From an uncultured Colwellia sp. (GTDB lineage Bacteria; Pseudomonadota; Gammaproteobacteria; Enterobacterales; Alteromonadaceae), in NCBI GenBank assembly GCA_913062815.1, contig CAJXWZ010000030.1:1-58757 (forward strand): DNA of 58,757 nucleotides, in the 5' to 3' direction. The notes under the pieces were generated by a model. That model was not told the origin of the DNA, did not search any database, and saw only the letters and a program-made list of their open reading frames with translations. Made by a program: the position numbers and the translations under genes. Shown one piece after another: positions 6,868 to 14,692 of the stretch. Every line of letters starts with the position of its first letter. The first letter of the stretch is position 1.

Positions 6868-7269
6868 CTAAGAGGCGCTTGAAGGACGACTATCTTTCAT
6901 CAATAAGTCGAGTTTTACTTGAGCTTGTTTCGGATTTTCTAAGTCTATTATTTCAATCATTTCACATTCATCTCTAACCATTTCAGCAATTAGACTAGGA
7001 TAATGACGGCAGTCTTCAGGCCTGTCTAAGTATATGCTGCATGTGTATATATTGGGGTCAAGAGGTTTTGTTTTGGACGCCATTTCGAGAAAGGGACATT
7101 TTTTTAGCTTCGCGCCAGAATCCGGATCAAACCATATATCGTTGTTTTTAACGAATTTGAAAATTTCGGGGTTAAATAGTTCCCATAGATCAATTTCTTC
7201 TTTAGTTGCCGAAAGAGCGCCATCTCCATATTTAATACAACATTTACCGCATTGATTACAATCTTTCAT
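6868..7269 (-). CDS. YkgJ-family cysteine cluster protein
   Basis: 133-residue protein with the zinc/iron-chelating cysteine pattern of the YkgJ (CxxCxxCC) family: CNQCGKCC at residues 4-11, KKCPFL near 56, then YTCSIYLDRPEDCRHYP near 75-92. The family is assigned to Fe-S or zinc binding but has no settled function. It is on the minus strand within the array, opposite to the usual cassette orientation, so it needs its own promoter. GTAAGCAA-type sequence upstream gives only a weak ribosome site. Confidence 0.85.
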   Translation of the reverse strand: MKDCNQCGKCCIKYGDGALSATKEEIDLWELFNPEIFKFVKNNDIWFDPDSGAKLKKCPFLEMASKTKPLDPNIYTCSIYLDRPEDCRHYPSLIAEMVRDECEMIEIIDLENPKQAQVKLDLLMKDSRPSSAS

Positions 7270-7349
7270 AGTTTGCTAATTAATAGAGGTGCAAAATCTT
7301 ATTGTACCATCAATGTTATTTTTAAATGCCAATAGGTATAATTGGCATA

Positions 7350-7446
7350 TTACAAACTGTTCTACAAGAACAAAATACCATTGGCTTTTGCTCCTTAGTC
7401 ACTTATTCTAGCCAACAATATTTTGTCGCTTTAAATGACGTTAAAT
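7350..7446 (+). repeat. attC site
   Basis: ATTACAAACTGTTC, then GAACAAAATACCATTGGCT and its complement AGCCAACAATATTTTG, then the right core ACGTTAAAT, a full match to GTTRRRY. Confidence 0.82.
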
Positions 7447-7475
7447 ATCAGTGTTATCCATAGGCATCTGAAATC

Positions 7476-8282
7476 ATGATAAATCTTCTTAGCGCTATCA
7501 CTAGTACACTTAATGAAAAAGGTGAACAACCGTTTAGTGTCTACTCTTCTGCCCAGGAACAGAATTTATTGAATGTTCCAATAGCAAAACCTTTGTTAAT
7601 TGTGGTCCTTAAGGGAAATAAAGAGCTTGGTGTTGCAAACGAGTTAGTTTGTCAAACAGGTGAGTTTATTTTTTTGTCAAATAGCCCTGCTATTAATATG
7701 CGTAACATACCTAAAGACAAAGAGTATTATGCGCTGTTAATTGAGTTTGATTACGCTGATTTTGTAGGCTTGCAAATAAACACATCTAACAAAATCGAGC
7801 ACTATACTGGTAAAAGCACACCAACGTTAGAGCGTTGCTTGCAACAGTTTGTTGAAAGCTCACAGTGGGCACCAATGCAAGTATGGTCATCGAGAAAACG
7901 AGAGATCATTAGCTTATTGTGTCACCTTGGTCATACCGATATTTTATCACTACTTGCTAGTCCTCAATTAAAGGACCGGCTACATGATATGTTCATTGAA
8001 AAACAGGGGTACGAGCTAACCATTGAACAGATTTGTAAACAGTTAGCAATGAGTGAATCAACACTTCGCCGCAAATTAAAACTCGAAAATACCAGTGTAC
8101 AAGCGATTAAAGATCGTGCACGACTTGGCTTAGCATTGCATTTATTACAAACAACAAGGAGTTCAATTGGTTTAATTGCCGATAAATGTGGTTACCAATC
8201 TCAGTCTCGATTTAGCGAGCGATTTAAGAAACACTTTGGTTTAACCCCCTCTGAACTTAGAAAAACAAAAATGACAGAATAA
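7476..8282 (+). CDS. AraC-family transcriptional regulator
   Basis: 268 residues. The N-terminal 150 form a cupin-like effector domain without a recognisable ligand motif. The C-terminal part is a double helix-turn-helix: YELTIEQICKQLAMSESTLRRKLK (first) and IGLIADKCGYQSQSRFSERFKKHFGLTPSELR (second, the AraC signature). It probably regulates the gene 90 bases downstream, with which it shares one cassette. The start ATG 7476 lies 30 bases after the attC core. Full-length regulators are uncommon cargo in cassettes, where enzymes and small unknowns dominate. Confidence 0.88.
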   Translation: MINLLSAITSTLNEKGEQPFSVYSSAQEQNLLNVPIAKPLLIVVLKGNKELGVANELVCQTGEFIFLSNSPAINMRNIPKDKEYYALLIEFDYADFVGLQINTSNKIEHYTGKSTPTLERCLQQFVESSQWAPMQVWSSRKREIISLLCHLGHTDILSLLASPQLKDRLHDMFIEKQGYELTIEQICKQLAMSESTLRRKLKLENTSVQAIKDRARLGLALHLLQTTRSSIGLIADKCGYQSQSRFSERFKKHFGLTPSELRKTKMTE

Positions 8283-8371
8283 AGCTAAAGAATGAGGGTT
8301 TTGGTACTAATTTGTCCAAAGATTTTTTACTAATATATCCATTCAATTAACGAATACAACTTTGGAATACT

Positions 8372-8929
8372 ATGTTTAACTCACTAAAAATCATTGCTTT
8401 ATTATCACTTGCCATTTCGGTGTCTGCTCATGCAACTTCTCTAACGTTATCAAGCCACGATATTGCACAGGGAGAGTTTATGGCTAAAGCACAAGAATTC
8501 AATGGCTTTGGTTGTTCAGGTGGTGATTTATCGCCACACCTTAAGTGGTCTAATGCACCTAAAGGTACAAAAAGTTTTGCTATTACCGCTTATGATCCAG
8601 ATGCTCCAACAGGTAGCGGTTGGTGGCACTGGCAAATAGTGAATATACCAACCACGGTAACAGAGATATCAACTGGAGCCGGCAGTGTGAAGAAAGATCT
8701 TGCTCCGCAAGGTAGTGTGCAAATAATTAATGATTATGGTAGCCGAGGATTTGGTGGTGCCTGCCCACCTTCAGGTCATGGTGTTCATCACTACCGCTAT
8801 ACAATTCATGCAATATCTGTAGAAACATTGACGTTACCTGAAAATGCTTCTGGCGCATTAACTGGTTACATGATCAATGCCAATACAATTGAATCCTATA
8901 CTATTGAATCATTGTACAAACGTGACTAA
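8372..8929 (+). CDS. exported YbhB/YbcL-type PEBP protein
   Basis: 185 residues. A signal peptide (residues 1-22, cleaved after SAHA) is followed by a phosphatidylethanolamine-binding-protein fold of the bacterial YbhB/YbcL type. Family motifs visible are GGDLSPHLKWSNAPKGTKSFAI, YDPDAPTGSGWWHW (ligand pocket DPDAP) and GPGRGFGG-like GSRGFGGACPPSGHGVHHY, where the His-Tyr closes the site. Bacterial members have no agreed ligand. It follows the AraC gene with no attC between, so both move as one unit. Confidence 0.88.
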   Translation: MFNSLKIIALLSLAISVSAHATSLTLSSHDIAQGEFMAKAQEFNGFGCSGGDLSPHLKWSNAPKGTKSFAITAYDPDAPTGSGWWHWQIVNIPTTVTEISTGAGSVKKDLAPQGSVQIINDYGSRGFGGACPPSGHGVHHYRYTIHAISVETLTLPENASGALTGYMINANTIESYTIESLYKRD

Positions 8930-9027
8930 CCAAAAAAGACAGGCCAATGAGCAAAAAACAGTTGGCTTTTGCTCTTTCGTCTATTAGTTTAGCTATTTAT
9001 AATTTCCCTCTTTTTGAGGTGTTGTCA
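8925..9027 (+). repeat. attC site, diverged
   Basis: The left core ACTAACC overlaps the stop codon; ACAGTTGGCTTTTGCTC and GTTTAGCTATTTATAATT correspond to the inner arms; the right core is GAGGTGTTGTC. Arm complementarity is weaker than in sites to the left, consistent with decay. Confidence 0.7.
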
Positions 9028-9041
9028 ATTTGGAGTTAAGC

Positions 9042-9413
9042 ATGTTATTGGTCGGTTGTTTTTTACTCATATTTATTGGTTTTGTGCATTCATACTTAGG
9101 TGAAAAGTACATCCTAGTCCGCTTGTTTAGACGTGATAACCTGCCTGAACTACTGGGTAGTGATTGGTTTACTAAAAGAGTGTTAAGGTTTGCTTGGCAT
9201 ATCACTACCTTAGCTTGGTGGGGCTTTGCCGCGATATTATATTTTTTGACGAATCCAAGTACCAACATTCGAGCAGAAATCTTGCTAACTATCACGGTAG
9301 TCTTTGCATTAAGCGGCGTTGTTTCATTGCTTTTTTCACGCGGTAAACATTTATCATGGCTTTTCTTTTTTGGTATTGCTAGTACAAGTTGCTTCAGCGT
9401 AATATACAGTTAA
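9042..9413 (+). CDS. cassette-type membrane protein
   Basis: 123 residues with four hydrophobic segments (about 2-20, 50-68, 80-97 and 100-118) and a basic loop HSYLGEKYILVRLFRRDNLPE. I recall similar HSYLGE…LFRRD proteins in marine gammaproteobacteria, all hypothetical. ATG 9042 is preferred over TTG 9030 because TGGAG lies 7 bases before it and TTG overlaps the attC tail. Last gene flanked on its left by a clear attC. Function unknown. Confidence 0.75.
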   Translation: MLLVGCFLLIFIGFVHSYLGEKYILVRLFRRDNLPELLGSDWFTKRVLRFAWHITTLAWWGFAAILYFLTNPSTNIRAEILLTITVVFALSGVVSLLFSRGKHLSWLFFFGIASTSCFSVIYS

Positions 9414-9440
9414 CAAGCCAATTAGGCGAAATGAGTAACA
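9405..9440 (+). repeat. possible attC left arm
   Basis: AGTTAACAAGCCAATTAGGCGAAA directly at the stop codon resembles the left half of an attC (TAACAAGC…). No inner arm or right core is found before the next start at 9521, so if real the site is a remnant marking the right limit of the well-preserved array. Confidence 0.4.
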
Positions 9441-9520
9441 GTTTACTCTGCTCACATTGTGCTACGTAATTAATATAACTAGCTACTTCATTTTTATGAC
9501 AACTTTCTCTTTTAGGAATA

Positions 9521-10150
9521 ATGATGCACGTTGAAACTTGGTTAGCGTTTTGTTCAATTGCTTTTTTGGCAGCAGCAATACCTGGCCCGGCAATATTATT
9601 AGTCGTAACTCACAGCTTACAATTTGGCACTATGCGCTCACTTATCACCGTGGCAGGTAATATCACTGGTCTATTCACTATGTCTGCTTGTGCTATATTG
9701 GGTTTGAGTGCGTTGGTTATGGTTTCATCTACCGCTTTTACTGTAATAAAAATAATAGGCGCGATTTACCTTTTATATATGGGTATAAAAATATGGCGTA
9801 GTGGTATACGCATAAATACCATTGAGAAAGCACAACAAGTGCCGTTCAAGCCTCTAAGTCTTTATGCGCAAGGGTTGATGATATCTCTCACTAACCCAAA
9901 AGCCATCATATTTACTTCTGCTCTTTTTCCGCAGTTTGTTAATGTTGCTGAGCCATTATTGTCTCAATTTTTAATTTTAGCAGTAACACTTATGACATGT
10001 TCTTTTCTCTGTTTACTCTCTTATTCGCTTTTGAGCCAAAACTTAAAAGCGGGCACTAAGAAGTTTGCCTCTGGTAACCTGCTTGGAAAAATATTTGGCT
10101 CCGCATTTATCAGCGCTGGTGGCGTCTTAGCTATTTCAGCCCAAAGATAA
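9521..10150 (+). CDS. LysE/RhtB-family exporter
   Basis: 209-residue inner-membrane protein of the LysE family, proton-driven exporters of amino acids and related metabolites. The signature PGPAILLVVTHSLQFG is at residues 21-36, GIKIWRSG ends the third helix, and LMISLTNPKAIIFTSALFPQFV (about 118-140) holds the conserved NPK. Six membrane helices. ATG 9521 or 9524 follows AGGAATA. A second paralogue is at 13025. Substrate unknown. Confidence 0.88.
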   Translation: MMHVETWLAFCSIAFLAAAIPGPAILLVVTHSLQFGTMRSLITVAGNITGLFTMSACAILGLSALVMVSSTAFTVIKIIGAIYLLYMGIKIWRSGIRINTIEKAQQVPFKPLSLYAQGLMISLTNPKAIIFTSALFPQFVNVAEPLLSQFLILAVTLMTCSFLCLLSYSLLSQNLKAGTKKFASGNLLGKIFGSAFISAGGVLAISAQR

Positions 10151-10180
10151 ACAATAGTTAACTTTTTGATTGAGCACAGC

Positions 10181-10633
10181 ATGATAAAGCAACTTGATAA
10201 TGCGAATGAAGAAGTGGCAAAGCAAATTTTCACTATTTTTCAAAATTCTTATAAAATAGAAGCGCAATTGATCGGCACCCTTGAATTCCCTCCCCTATTT
10301 CGAAGCGTTAGTGACATACAAAATGCTAAAACACATTTTTATGGTTTTAGCGAAGGCGTATGTCTTGCTGCCGTGATAGAAATAGTTATAGCAGGCAAAA
10401 GCTTGAGCATTGACAGCTTAACAGTTGACCCAAGTTATTTTAGAAAAGGCATCGCAAACAAGTTAATAAGTTATGTGCTAGAAATAATGGACTTCGCTGA
10501 AGCCATTGTTGAAACTGCCGTTGTGAATATACCTGCAATAAATTTATATAAGAAACATGGGTTTGTTGAATTTAAGCGCTGGACGCCAGCGCATGGTATT
10601 GAAAAAATAGCATTAGCGATTAACTATGCTTGA
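10181..10633 (+). CDS. GNAT-family N-acetyltransferase
   Basis: About 150 residues with the GNAT acetyl-CoA fold. Motif A is SLSIDSLTVDPSYFRKGIANKLISYVLE, whose FRKGIA corresponds to Q/RxxGxG/A; motif B is NIPAINLYKKHGFVEFKRW, typical of the C-terminal Y-x-x-x-GF. The substrate amine is not predictable. The frame extends to TTG 10166, but ATG 10181 fits family length better. Single gene between the LysE exporter and the ABM gene. Confidence 0.86.
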   Translation: MIKQLDNANEEVAKQIFTIFQNSYKIEAQLIGTLEFPPLFRSVSDIQNAKTHFYGFSEGVCLAAVIEIVIAGKSLSIDSLTVDPSYFRKGIANKLISYVLEIMDFAEAIVETAVVNIPAINLYKKHGFVEFKRWTPAHGIEKIALAINYA

Positions 10634-10738
10634 TTTCATGCAAATAAGGTTTCTTGAATAAGCCTTTGCTCGCTTTGCTAAATTAGACAACATCTACAAT
10701 TATTAAATGATAATTAATTTATTTTGAAAGGACACTTT

Positions 10739-11020
10739 ATGAGCATCACCCGTATAAACCAATTTAAAGCGGCAGAAGGAAAAGAAACAGAACTTTTTGA
10801 GTTCTTAAAATCTTTAACACCCTACATAACATCCTCTGCAGGTTGTTTGTCTTATGAGGTATTACAAAATAGTGATGAACCATCAGCGTTTGTAATTATT
10901 GAAAAGTGGGACGCTATTGACTCGCATAAAAAGTCTGTAGAAAACTTCCCTCAAGAAGACATGTTAGCCGCTATGCCCTTATTTGGTGATGCACCTTCCG
11001 GCAATTATTATAAAAACTAA
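10739..11020 (+). CDS. antibiotic biosynthesis monooxygenase (ABM) domain protein
   Basis: 93 residues of the ABM/YgiN-like dimeric alpha+beta barrel: TRINQFKAAEGKETELFEFLKSL, then SSAGCLSYEVLQNSDEPSAFVIIEKWD with the conserved E-x-W, ending in SVENFPQEDM. Members are cofactor-free quinol monooxygenases or haem-handling proteins; the small size favours a YgiN-like role. ATG 10739 is preceded by GAAAGGACAC, better than TTG 10724. A hairpin terminator follows at 11036. Confidence 0.85.
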   Translation: MSITRINQFKAAEGKETELFEFLKSLTPYITSSAGCLSYEVLQNSDEPSAFVIIEKWDAIDSHKKSVENFPQEDMLAAMPLFGDAPSGNYYKN

Positions 11021-11035
11021 TTGCTAGCGATGGTT

Positions 11036-11056
11036 AGCCCCAAACGGGGCTTTAAC
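11036..11056 (+). terminator. rho-independent terminator after ABM gene
   Basis: AGCCCC-AAAC-GGGGCT forms a six-pair GC-rich stem with a four-base loop, followed by TTAACTATT. It separates convergent genes and may stop the minus-strand RRM transcript as well. Confidence 0.7.
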
Positions 11057-11074
11057 TATTCATGAAGATATTAA

Positions 11075-11314
11075 TTAATTTTGAGCTATTTTCACGCGTA
11101 TTCTGTTTTTGGCGACCCTGGTTTCATGCAAGGTAACTATTGCCAATTTGGCTTCACTTTCATTAGGCATTTCAACAAATGCAAAGCCTTTTGATTTACC
11201 TGTTTCTTGGTCTAATACTAAGCTGCATTCAGTAACAGAGCCATGATTTGAAAACAAAACGCGTATTTCTTGTTCTGTTGTTGTGCGTGAAAGGTTGCGA
11301 ACTAAAAGTTTCAT
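11075..11314 (-). CDS. RRM-type RNA-binding protein
   Basis: 79 residues forming a single RNA recognition motif with almost no flanking sequence. RNP2 is LLVRNL (residues 3-8) and RNP1 is KGFAFVEM (about 42-49), containing the aromatic residues that stack on RNA bases. Similar single-RRM proteins occur in cyanobacteria and many proteobacteria, often cold-inducible. Minus-strand orientation breaks the run of plus-strand genes. Upstream 11315-11533 shows AT-rich DNA but no clear promoter. Confidence 0.9.
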   Translation of the reverse strand: MKLLVRNLSRTTTEQEIRVLFSNHGSVTECSLVLDQETGKSKGFAFVEMPNESEAKLAIVTLHETRVAKNRIRVKIAQN

Positions 11315-11533
11315 AGGGAGCCGTGTGGTATGTTATTTCAGACTGAATTGTCTCATATATTTTAAATAGACCAAGCTATTTTCTCTAATTAAAGCAAAAC
11401 AATACCCTTACGTATATAGATTAACCGCTAGCTTGGCATTATTTCACCCTATTTTACTCTGGGTTGACGTTAACGAAAAAACATATTGAGTAATGGAGTA
11501 TTATTCTATTCACAATATAAGGTGCAGAATTAA

Positions 11534-12025
11534 ATGAATAAAGCAGGAAAAATCATAGTACTTAATGGTGCGTCCAGCTCAGGAAAAACAACCCTTGCCA
11601 GACAAATTCAATCTGCAAGCACTGACATTTATTTACTCTGTGCTTTGGATGCATTTTGGAACATGACGCCTGCTAACGTACCAGCAGGGTCTCACAACTT
11701 TCCAAACATGAAACTCGCGTTGGCTAAATCTGTAAAGGCGCTTGCTGAAACAGGACATAATGTCATTGTAGACATTGTTTTTAGTGGTAAGAAAACTTAC
11801 AACGAATTAACGACTGAGCTTCAAGGCTTTAATTTAAAAATGATAAAGGTAGAGTGTCCTTTAGGTGAGCTCATAACAAGAGAAATTGCCCGTGGCGACA
11901 GAAGTATTGGCTTAGCAAAGTCACAATTTGAAAGTGTTCATACCGATGTTTTATATGACTTGATCATTAATACTGTCGATAATACGCCAGCTCAGTGCGC
12001 CAAGAATATTTTAGAAAGTGTTTAA
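11534..12025 (+). CDS. chloramphenicol phosphotransferase-like kinase
   Basis: 163-residue P-loop kinase resembling Streptomyces CPT and related AAA_33 kinases. Walker A is LNGASSSGKTTLAR (residues 10-23). LDAFW follows near 38 and VIVDIVFSG near 77 (Walker-B-like Asp), then KVECPLGELITREIARGDRSIGLA, where the CP..EL..RE..RGDR..G..A pattern is typical of CPT proteins. CPT phosphorylates chloramphenicol; whether this homologue acts on a drug or a cell metabolite is unknown. Start ATG 11534 follows AAGGTGC. Confidence 0.82.
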   Translation: MNKAGKIIVLNGASSSGKTTLARQIQSASTDIYLLCALDAFWNMTPANVPAGSHNFPNMKLALAKSVKALAETGHNVIVDIVFSGKKTYNELTTELQGFNLKMIKVECPLGELITREIARGDRSIGLAKSQFESVHTDVLYDLIINTVDNTPAQCAKNILESV

Positions 12026-12195
12026 GAAATTTTCACCTGCGAAAATAAGCAATCGCTCTGTTAAGAATTAAAAGCCTAGCCAAAACGATTTAAAACCTCT
12101 GCATGTGTACAATGTGAAACACAAGTTTTGCTTTGAATCTGTTCTTTTTAGATTAAAGTAATAAAAGTAGTTAAATAAAGGGAGAATAATTGACG

Positions 12196-12612
12196 ATGAA
12201 ATTTCCAATAGACGGCTCATGCCAGTGTGGGCAATTAACTTATAAATTATTTGCTAAACCTATCATGGTGCTCGCTTGCCATTGCACTGAATGTCAAAAA
12301 CTGTCAACGAGCCCGTTTAGCGTAACAGCATTAATCAACTCAAACGACATTGAGTTTACGGGTGAGCTAAAGGAATGGAGTAGAGATGCAGATAGTGGCA
12401 ACAAAAATAATGCCGCTTTTTGCCCTCATTGTGGTAATAGAGTTTACCATTACAACCCTGCAGATACTGATATTATCAAGTTGAAGTTAAAACCGGTGAA
12501 CTTACTTAAACCGGAACTATTCGAACCGTCAGCCCACGTTTGGGTTTGTGAAAAATTAAGTTGGTATCAAATTCCCGATGGAATGAAGGTATTCGAAAAA
12601 CAACCTTTATAA
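12196..12612 (+). CDS. GFA (CENP-V/GFA domain) protein
   Basis: 138 residues of the glutathione-dependent formaldehyde-activating enzyme-like family. Zinc ligands are visible as CQCGQL (about 9-14), CHCTECQ (about 29-35) and CPHCGNRVY (about 78-86). Most GFA-family proteins are uncharacterised and do not act on formaldehyde. ATG 12196 lies after GGGAGAATAATTG; TTG 12190 is a less likely start. Followed by a small unknown gene after 13 bases, probably one transcript. Confidence 0.88.
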   Translation: MKFPIDGSCQCGQLTYKLFAKPIMVLACHCTECQKLSTSPFSVTALINSNDIEFTGELKEWSRDADSGNKNNAAFCPHCGNRVYHYNPADTDIIKLKLKPVNLLKPELFEPSAHVWVCEKLSWYQIPDGMKVFEKQPL

Positions 12613-12625
12613 GAAAGAGTAAACA

Positions 12626-12952
12626 ATGAAAAGTGAACTAAAAATCTTGTCCGAGTTTGCCGCGAAGGCAAATGATTTGTTTTATAGTAAATTTGAACAT
12701 ATCGATACCATTATGGGTATTATGGATAAAACTTTGCGAAATCAAGGCATGAAAGCTGATGCTATCACTATTGATTGTATTACTTTGGACAAGAAAATCG
12801 TAATGCTTAGCTATGATGATAAACCTGAGCTAGTTGATATCGCACTGGGCAATAAAAAAGGCGATATTTTTTCATCATCAAAACATGAATTATCTCGCTT
12901 ATCAGCTGTTGCAATCATGGATATAATGGAAGAGTATTTTATTGTTAAATAA
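12626..12952 (+). CDS. conserved hypothetical protein
   Basis: 108-residue soluble acidic protein that I do not recognise. It has an N-terminal helical part (ELKILSEFAAKANDLFYSKF), a central beta-like segment (AITIDCITLDKKIVMLSYDDKPELVDIALG) and a C-terminal helix (AVAIMDIMEEYFI). AAGAGT lies before ATG 12626 and it is only 13 bases after the GFA gene. No catalytic motif or membrane segment. Confidence 0.7.
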   Translation: MKSELKILSEFAAKANDLFYSKFEHIDTIMGIMDKTLRNQGMKADAITIDCITLDKKIVMLSYDDKPELVDIALGNKKGDIFSSSKHELSRLSAVAIMDIMEEYFIVK

Positions 12953-13024
12953 TGGCTTTATGCTAAATAAGACAGGTAAGCAGTCGTTGTCACTCTCTTT
13001 TAATTAATTACAGGGCATATATCA

Positions 13025-13672
13025 ATGGATATAATGAACGTGTTAACTTTCGTTTTTGTGGCAACATTGCTTGTCATTTCACCTGGGCCAAATGGTCTGC
13101 TGATTGCGAAAACCGTCCCTGTATCAGGTCGTAAGGCTGGCTTTGCTAATGTTTGGGGATTTATGGCCGCTTTTTATGTGCATGGAACCTTGTCTATTTT
13201 TGGGCTTTCAGTACTGCTTGTTCAGTCTGCCGAGGCTTTTTTTATATTTAAACTGCTTGGGGCAAGTTACCTGTGTTGGATTGGTGTTAAATCACTTTTA
13301 AGTGCATGGAAACATGAAGCCCAGCATTCGTCAGTCGAGATAGAAGAGAGGGATAAAGTCGCTTCTCTTCGTGGTGCGTTTGTAGAAGGCTTTCTAACAA
13401 ATGTGCTAAATCCGAAAGTATCTATGTTTTATCTGGCGGCCTTCCCTCAATTCTTGGTATTTGGTGATAGTGCAAGCCAAGCCTATCTACTTGTTTCAGC
13501 TCATGCACTGGTTAACCTGTTATGGTTCTCTATTATGGTCGCTTTATTGTCAAAATTAGGTAATGTAACGAGAAGCGGCATTTTCACTCGATGGCTGAAG
13601 TCTTTCACGGGTATTGTTTTTATAGGGTTTGGTATGAAATTGGCTTTTTTAAAGCCACTTAACGAGAGTTAG
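13025..13672 (+). CDS. LysE/RhtB-family exporter
   Basis: 215-residue LysE-family exporter, six membrane helices. The N-terminal signature is SPGPNGLLIAKTVPVSGRKAGF; SYLCWIGVKSL ends helix three; the loop GAFVEGFLTNVLNPKVSMFYLAAFPQF contains the conserved NPK. Less than half identical by eye to the paralogue at 9521, so the two probably export different substrates. ATG 13025; an in-frame ATG at 13034 is also possible. Confidence 0.88.
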   Translation: MDIMNVLTFVFVATLLVISPGPNGLLIAKTVPVSGRKAGFANVWGFMAAFYVHGTLSIFGLSVLLVQSAEAFFIFKLLGASYLCWIGVKSLLSAWKHEAQHSSVEIEERDKVASLRGAFVEGFLTNVLNPKVSMFYLAAFPQFLVFGDSASQAYLLVSAHALVNLLWFSIMVALLSKLGNVTRSGIFTRWLKSFTGIVFIGFGMKLAFLKPLNES

Positions 13673-13718
13673 TGATTTTCAAAAAACTTAGCTTTTCATA
13701 AACTAATGGAGATTGAAA

Positions 13719-14261
13719 TTGACTACTGATTTAAACCCTTTTGAGAATACTGCTTATGTTCATGACAGTGTATGTGTGTTTGGCAAGGTAACCTTTGGTG
13801 AAGGTTCATCTCTGTGGCCCTATGCAGTGATTAGAGCTGAAATGCACGAAGTTAAGATTGGCGAAAAAACAAATATTCAAGATTTCGTCATGATTCACGT
13901 TGGTGCCACAATAGGAACAACTGTTGGCGATTATTGCTCTATCACGCACCATTGTACTTTACATGGCTGTACCATAGGCAATAATTGCCTTATTGGTATC
14001 AATTCAACCATTATGGATGGCTGTATTATTGGTGACAATTGCATCATTGCCGGCCATACCTTTTTGAAAGAAGGTACGATTATTCCTGATAATTCAATTG
14101 TTGCAGGTACGCCTGGAAAAGTAATTAAAACCAAAAACAATTACAAATCAAATTATATTAATGCCATGGCCTATTATGAAAATGCACTAGGTTACGCGGT
14201 TAAAGATTATAGGCGGTTATCAGACCCCATGGTATTAGAGCGACTAGCAAAATCAGCTTAA
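13719..14261 (+). CDS. gamma-carbonic anhydrase-like hexapeptide protein
   Basis: 180 residues forming a left-handed beta helix of isoleucine-patch hexapeptide repeats (IGEKTNIQDFVMIHVG, GCTIGNNCLIGINSTIMDGCIIGDNCIIAGHTFLKEG). The histidines in IHVG, THHCTLHG and AGHTF match the zinc ligands of the gamma-carbonic anhydrase/PaaY/CaiE group, which forms trimers. Activity may be anhydrase or thioester hydrolysis. No ATG is available. TTG 13719 lies 7 bases after TGGAG, whereas TTG 13713 is too close to it, so translation probably starts at residue MTTDLNPF. Confidence 0.85.
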   Translation: MTTDLNPFENTAYVHDSVCVFGKVTFGEGSSLWPYAVIRAEMHEVKIGEKTNIQDFVMIHVGATIGTTVGDYCSITHHCTLHGCTIGNNCLIGINSTIMDGCIIGDNCIIAGHTFLKEGTIIPDNSIVAGTPGKVIKTKNNYKSNYINAMAYYENALGYAVKDYRRLSDPMVLERLAKSA

Positions 14262-14269
14262 AAAACAAT

Positions 14270-14330
14270 ATTAAAGACCCAAAAGAAGTTGGCTTTTGGC
14301 TCTACATCGCTTATTTTAGCTCGTAACTGA
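14270..14330 (+). repeat. attC remnant
   Basis: AGTTGGCTTTTGGCTCTACA, then TCGCTTATTTTAGCTCGTAAC at 14287-14327, matches the central loop and inner arms of the site at 3963-4061 (AGTTGGCTTTTGCTCTATCG…GCTTATTTTAGCTAAC). Left and right cores have decayed. It is the only attC relic I can see between 9.45 and 22.9 kb and shows that the cassette array once extended at least this far. Confidence 0.65.
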
Positions 14331-14387
14331 AGTGATACCTTTGAATATAGACGAAACCTATATCACCAAAAGAGTGAAAATTAACAA

Positions 14388-14642
14388 ATGGAAAACATAT
14401 TCGCACATTATGCAATAGATTGGCTGGCAATAGCATTAAGCTTGTATGCCGCCTATTTACTTGGCAATAAACGTAAAATTGGTTTTATCATCTTTGCCAT
14501 TTCTAACATCTTTTGGATCATTCTAGGCGTTTTTTTCATGTCGAGTTACGGCATGGCTATCGGTAATTTTGCCTTTTTGCTGATCAATATCAGAGGCCAT
14601 TTTCATTGGAGCAAGGCTACTTTTGAAGTTCAAACTGCCTAG
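14388..14642 (+). CDS. small PnuC-like membrane protein
   Basis: 84 residues with three membrane helices. The pattern DWLAIALSLYAAYLLGNKRK, then IGFIIFAISNIFWIILGV and GNFAFLLINIRGHFHW, recalls part of the nicotinamide-riboside transporter PnuC, where GN…N.RG..W is conserved. It is too short to be a full transporter. Similar 80-90-residue half-size proteins exist, so it need not be truncated. Probably a cassette gene, since an attC remnant precedes it. Confidence 0.7.
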   Translation: MENIFAHYAIDWLAIALSLYAAYLLGNKRKIGFIIFAISNIFWIILGVFFMSSYGMAIGNFAFLLINIRGHFHWSKATFEVQTA

Positions 14643-14692
14643 CTTGAACATCATATGAATTAATCAAACCGTTAACATGGAAGAATAGAAGA

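Noticed and set aside
1..9027. Regularly spaced repeats as a CRISPR array
   Set aside because: Repeats are about 100 bp, imperfect inverted repeats separated by full genes; there are no 25-40-bp direct repeats with uniform spacers and no cas genes.
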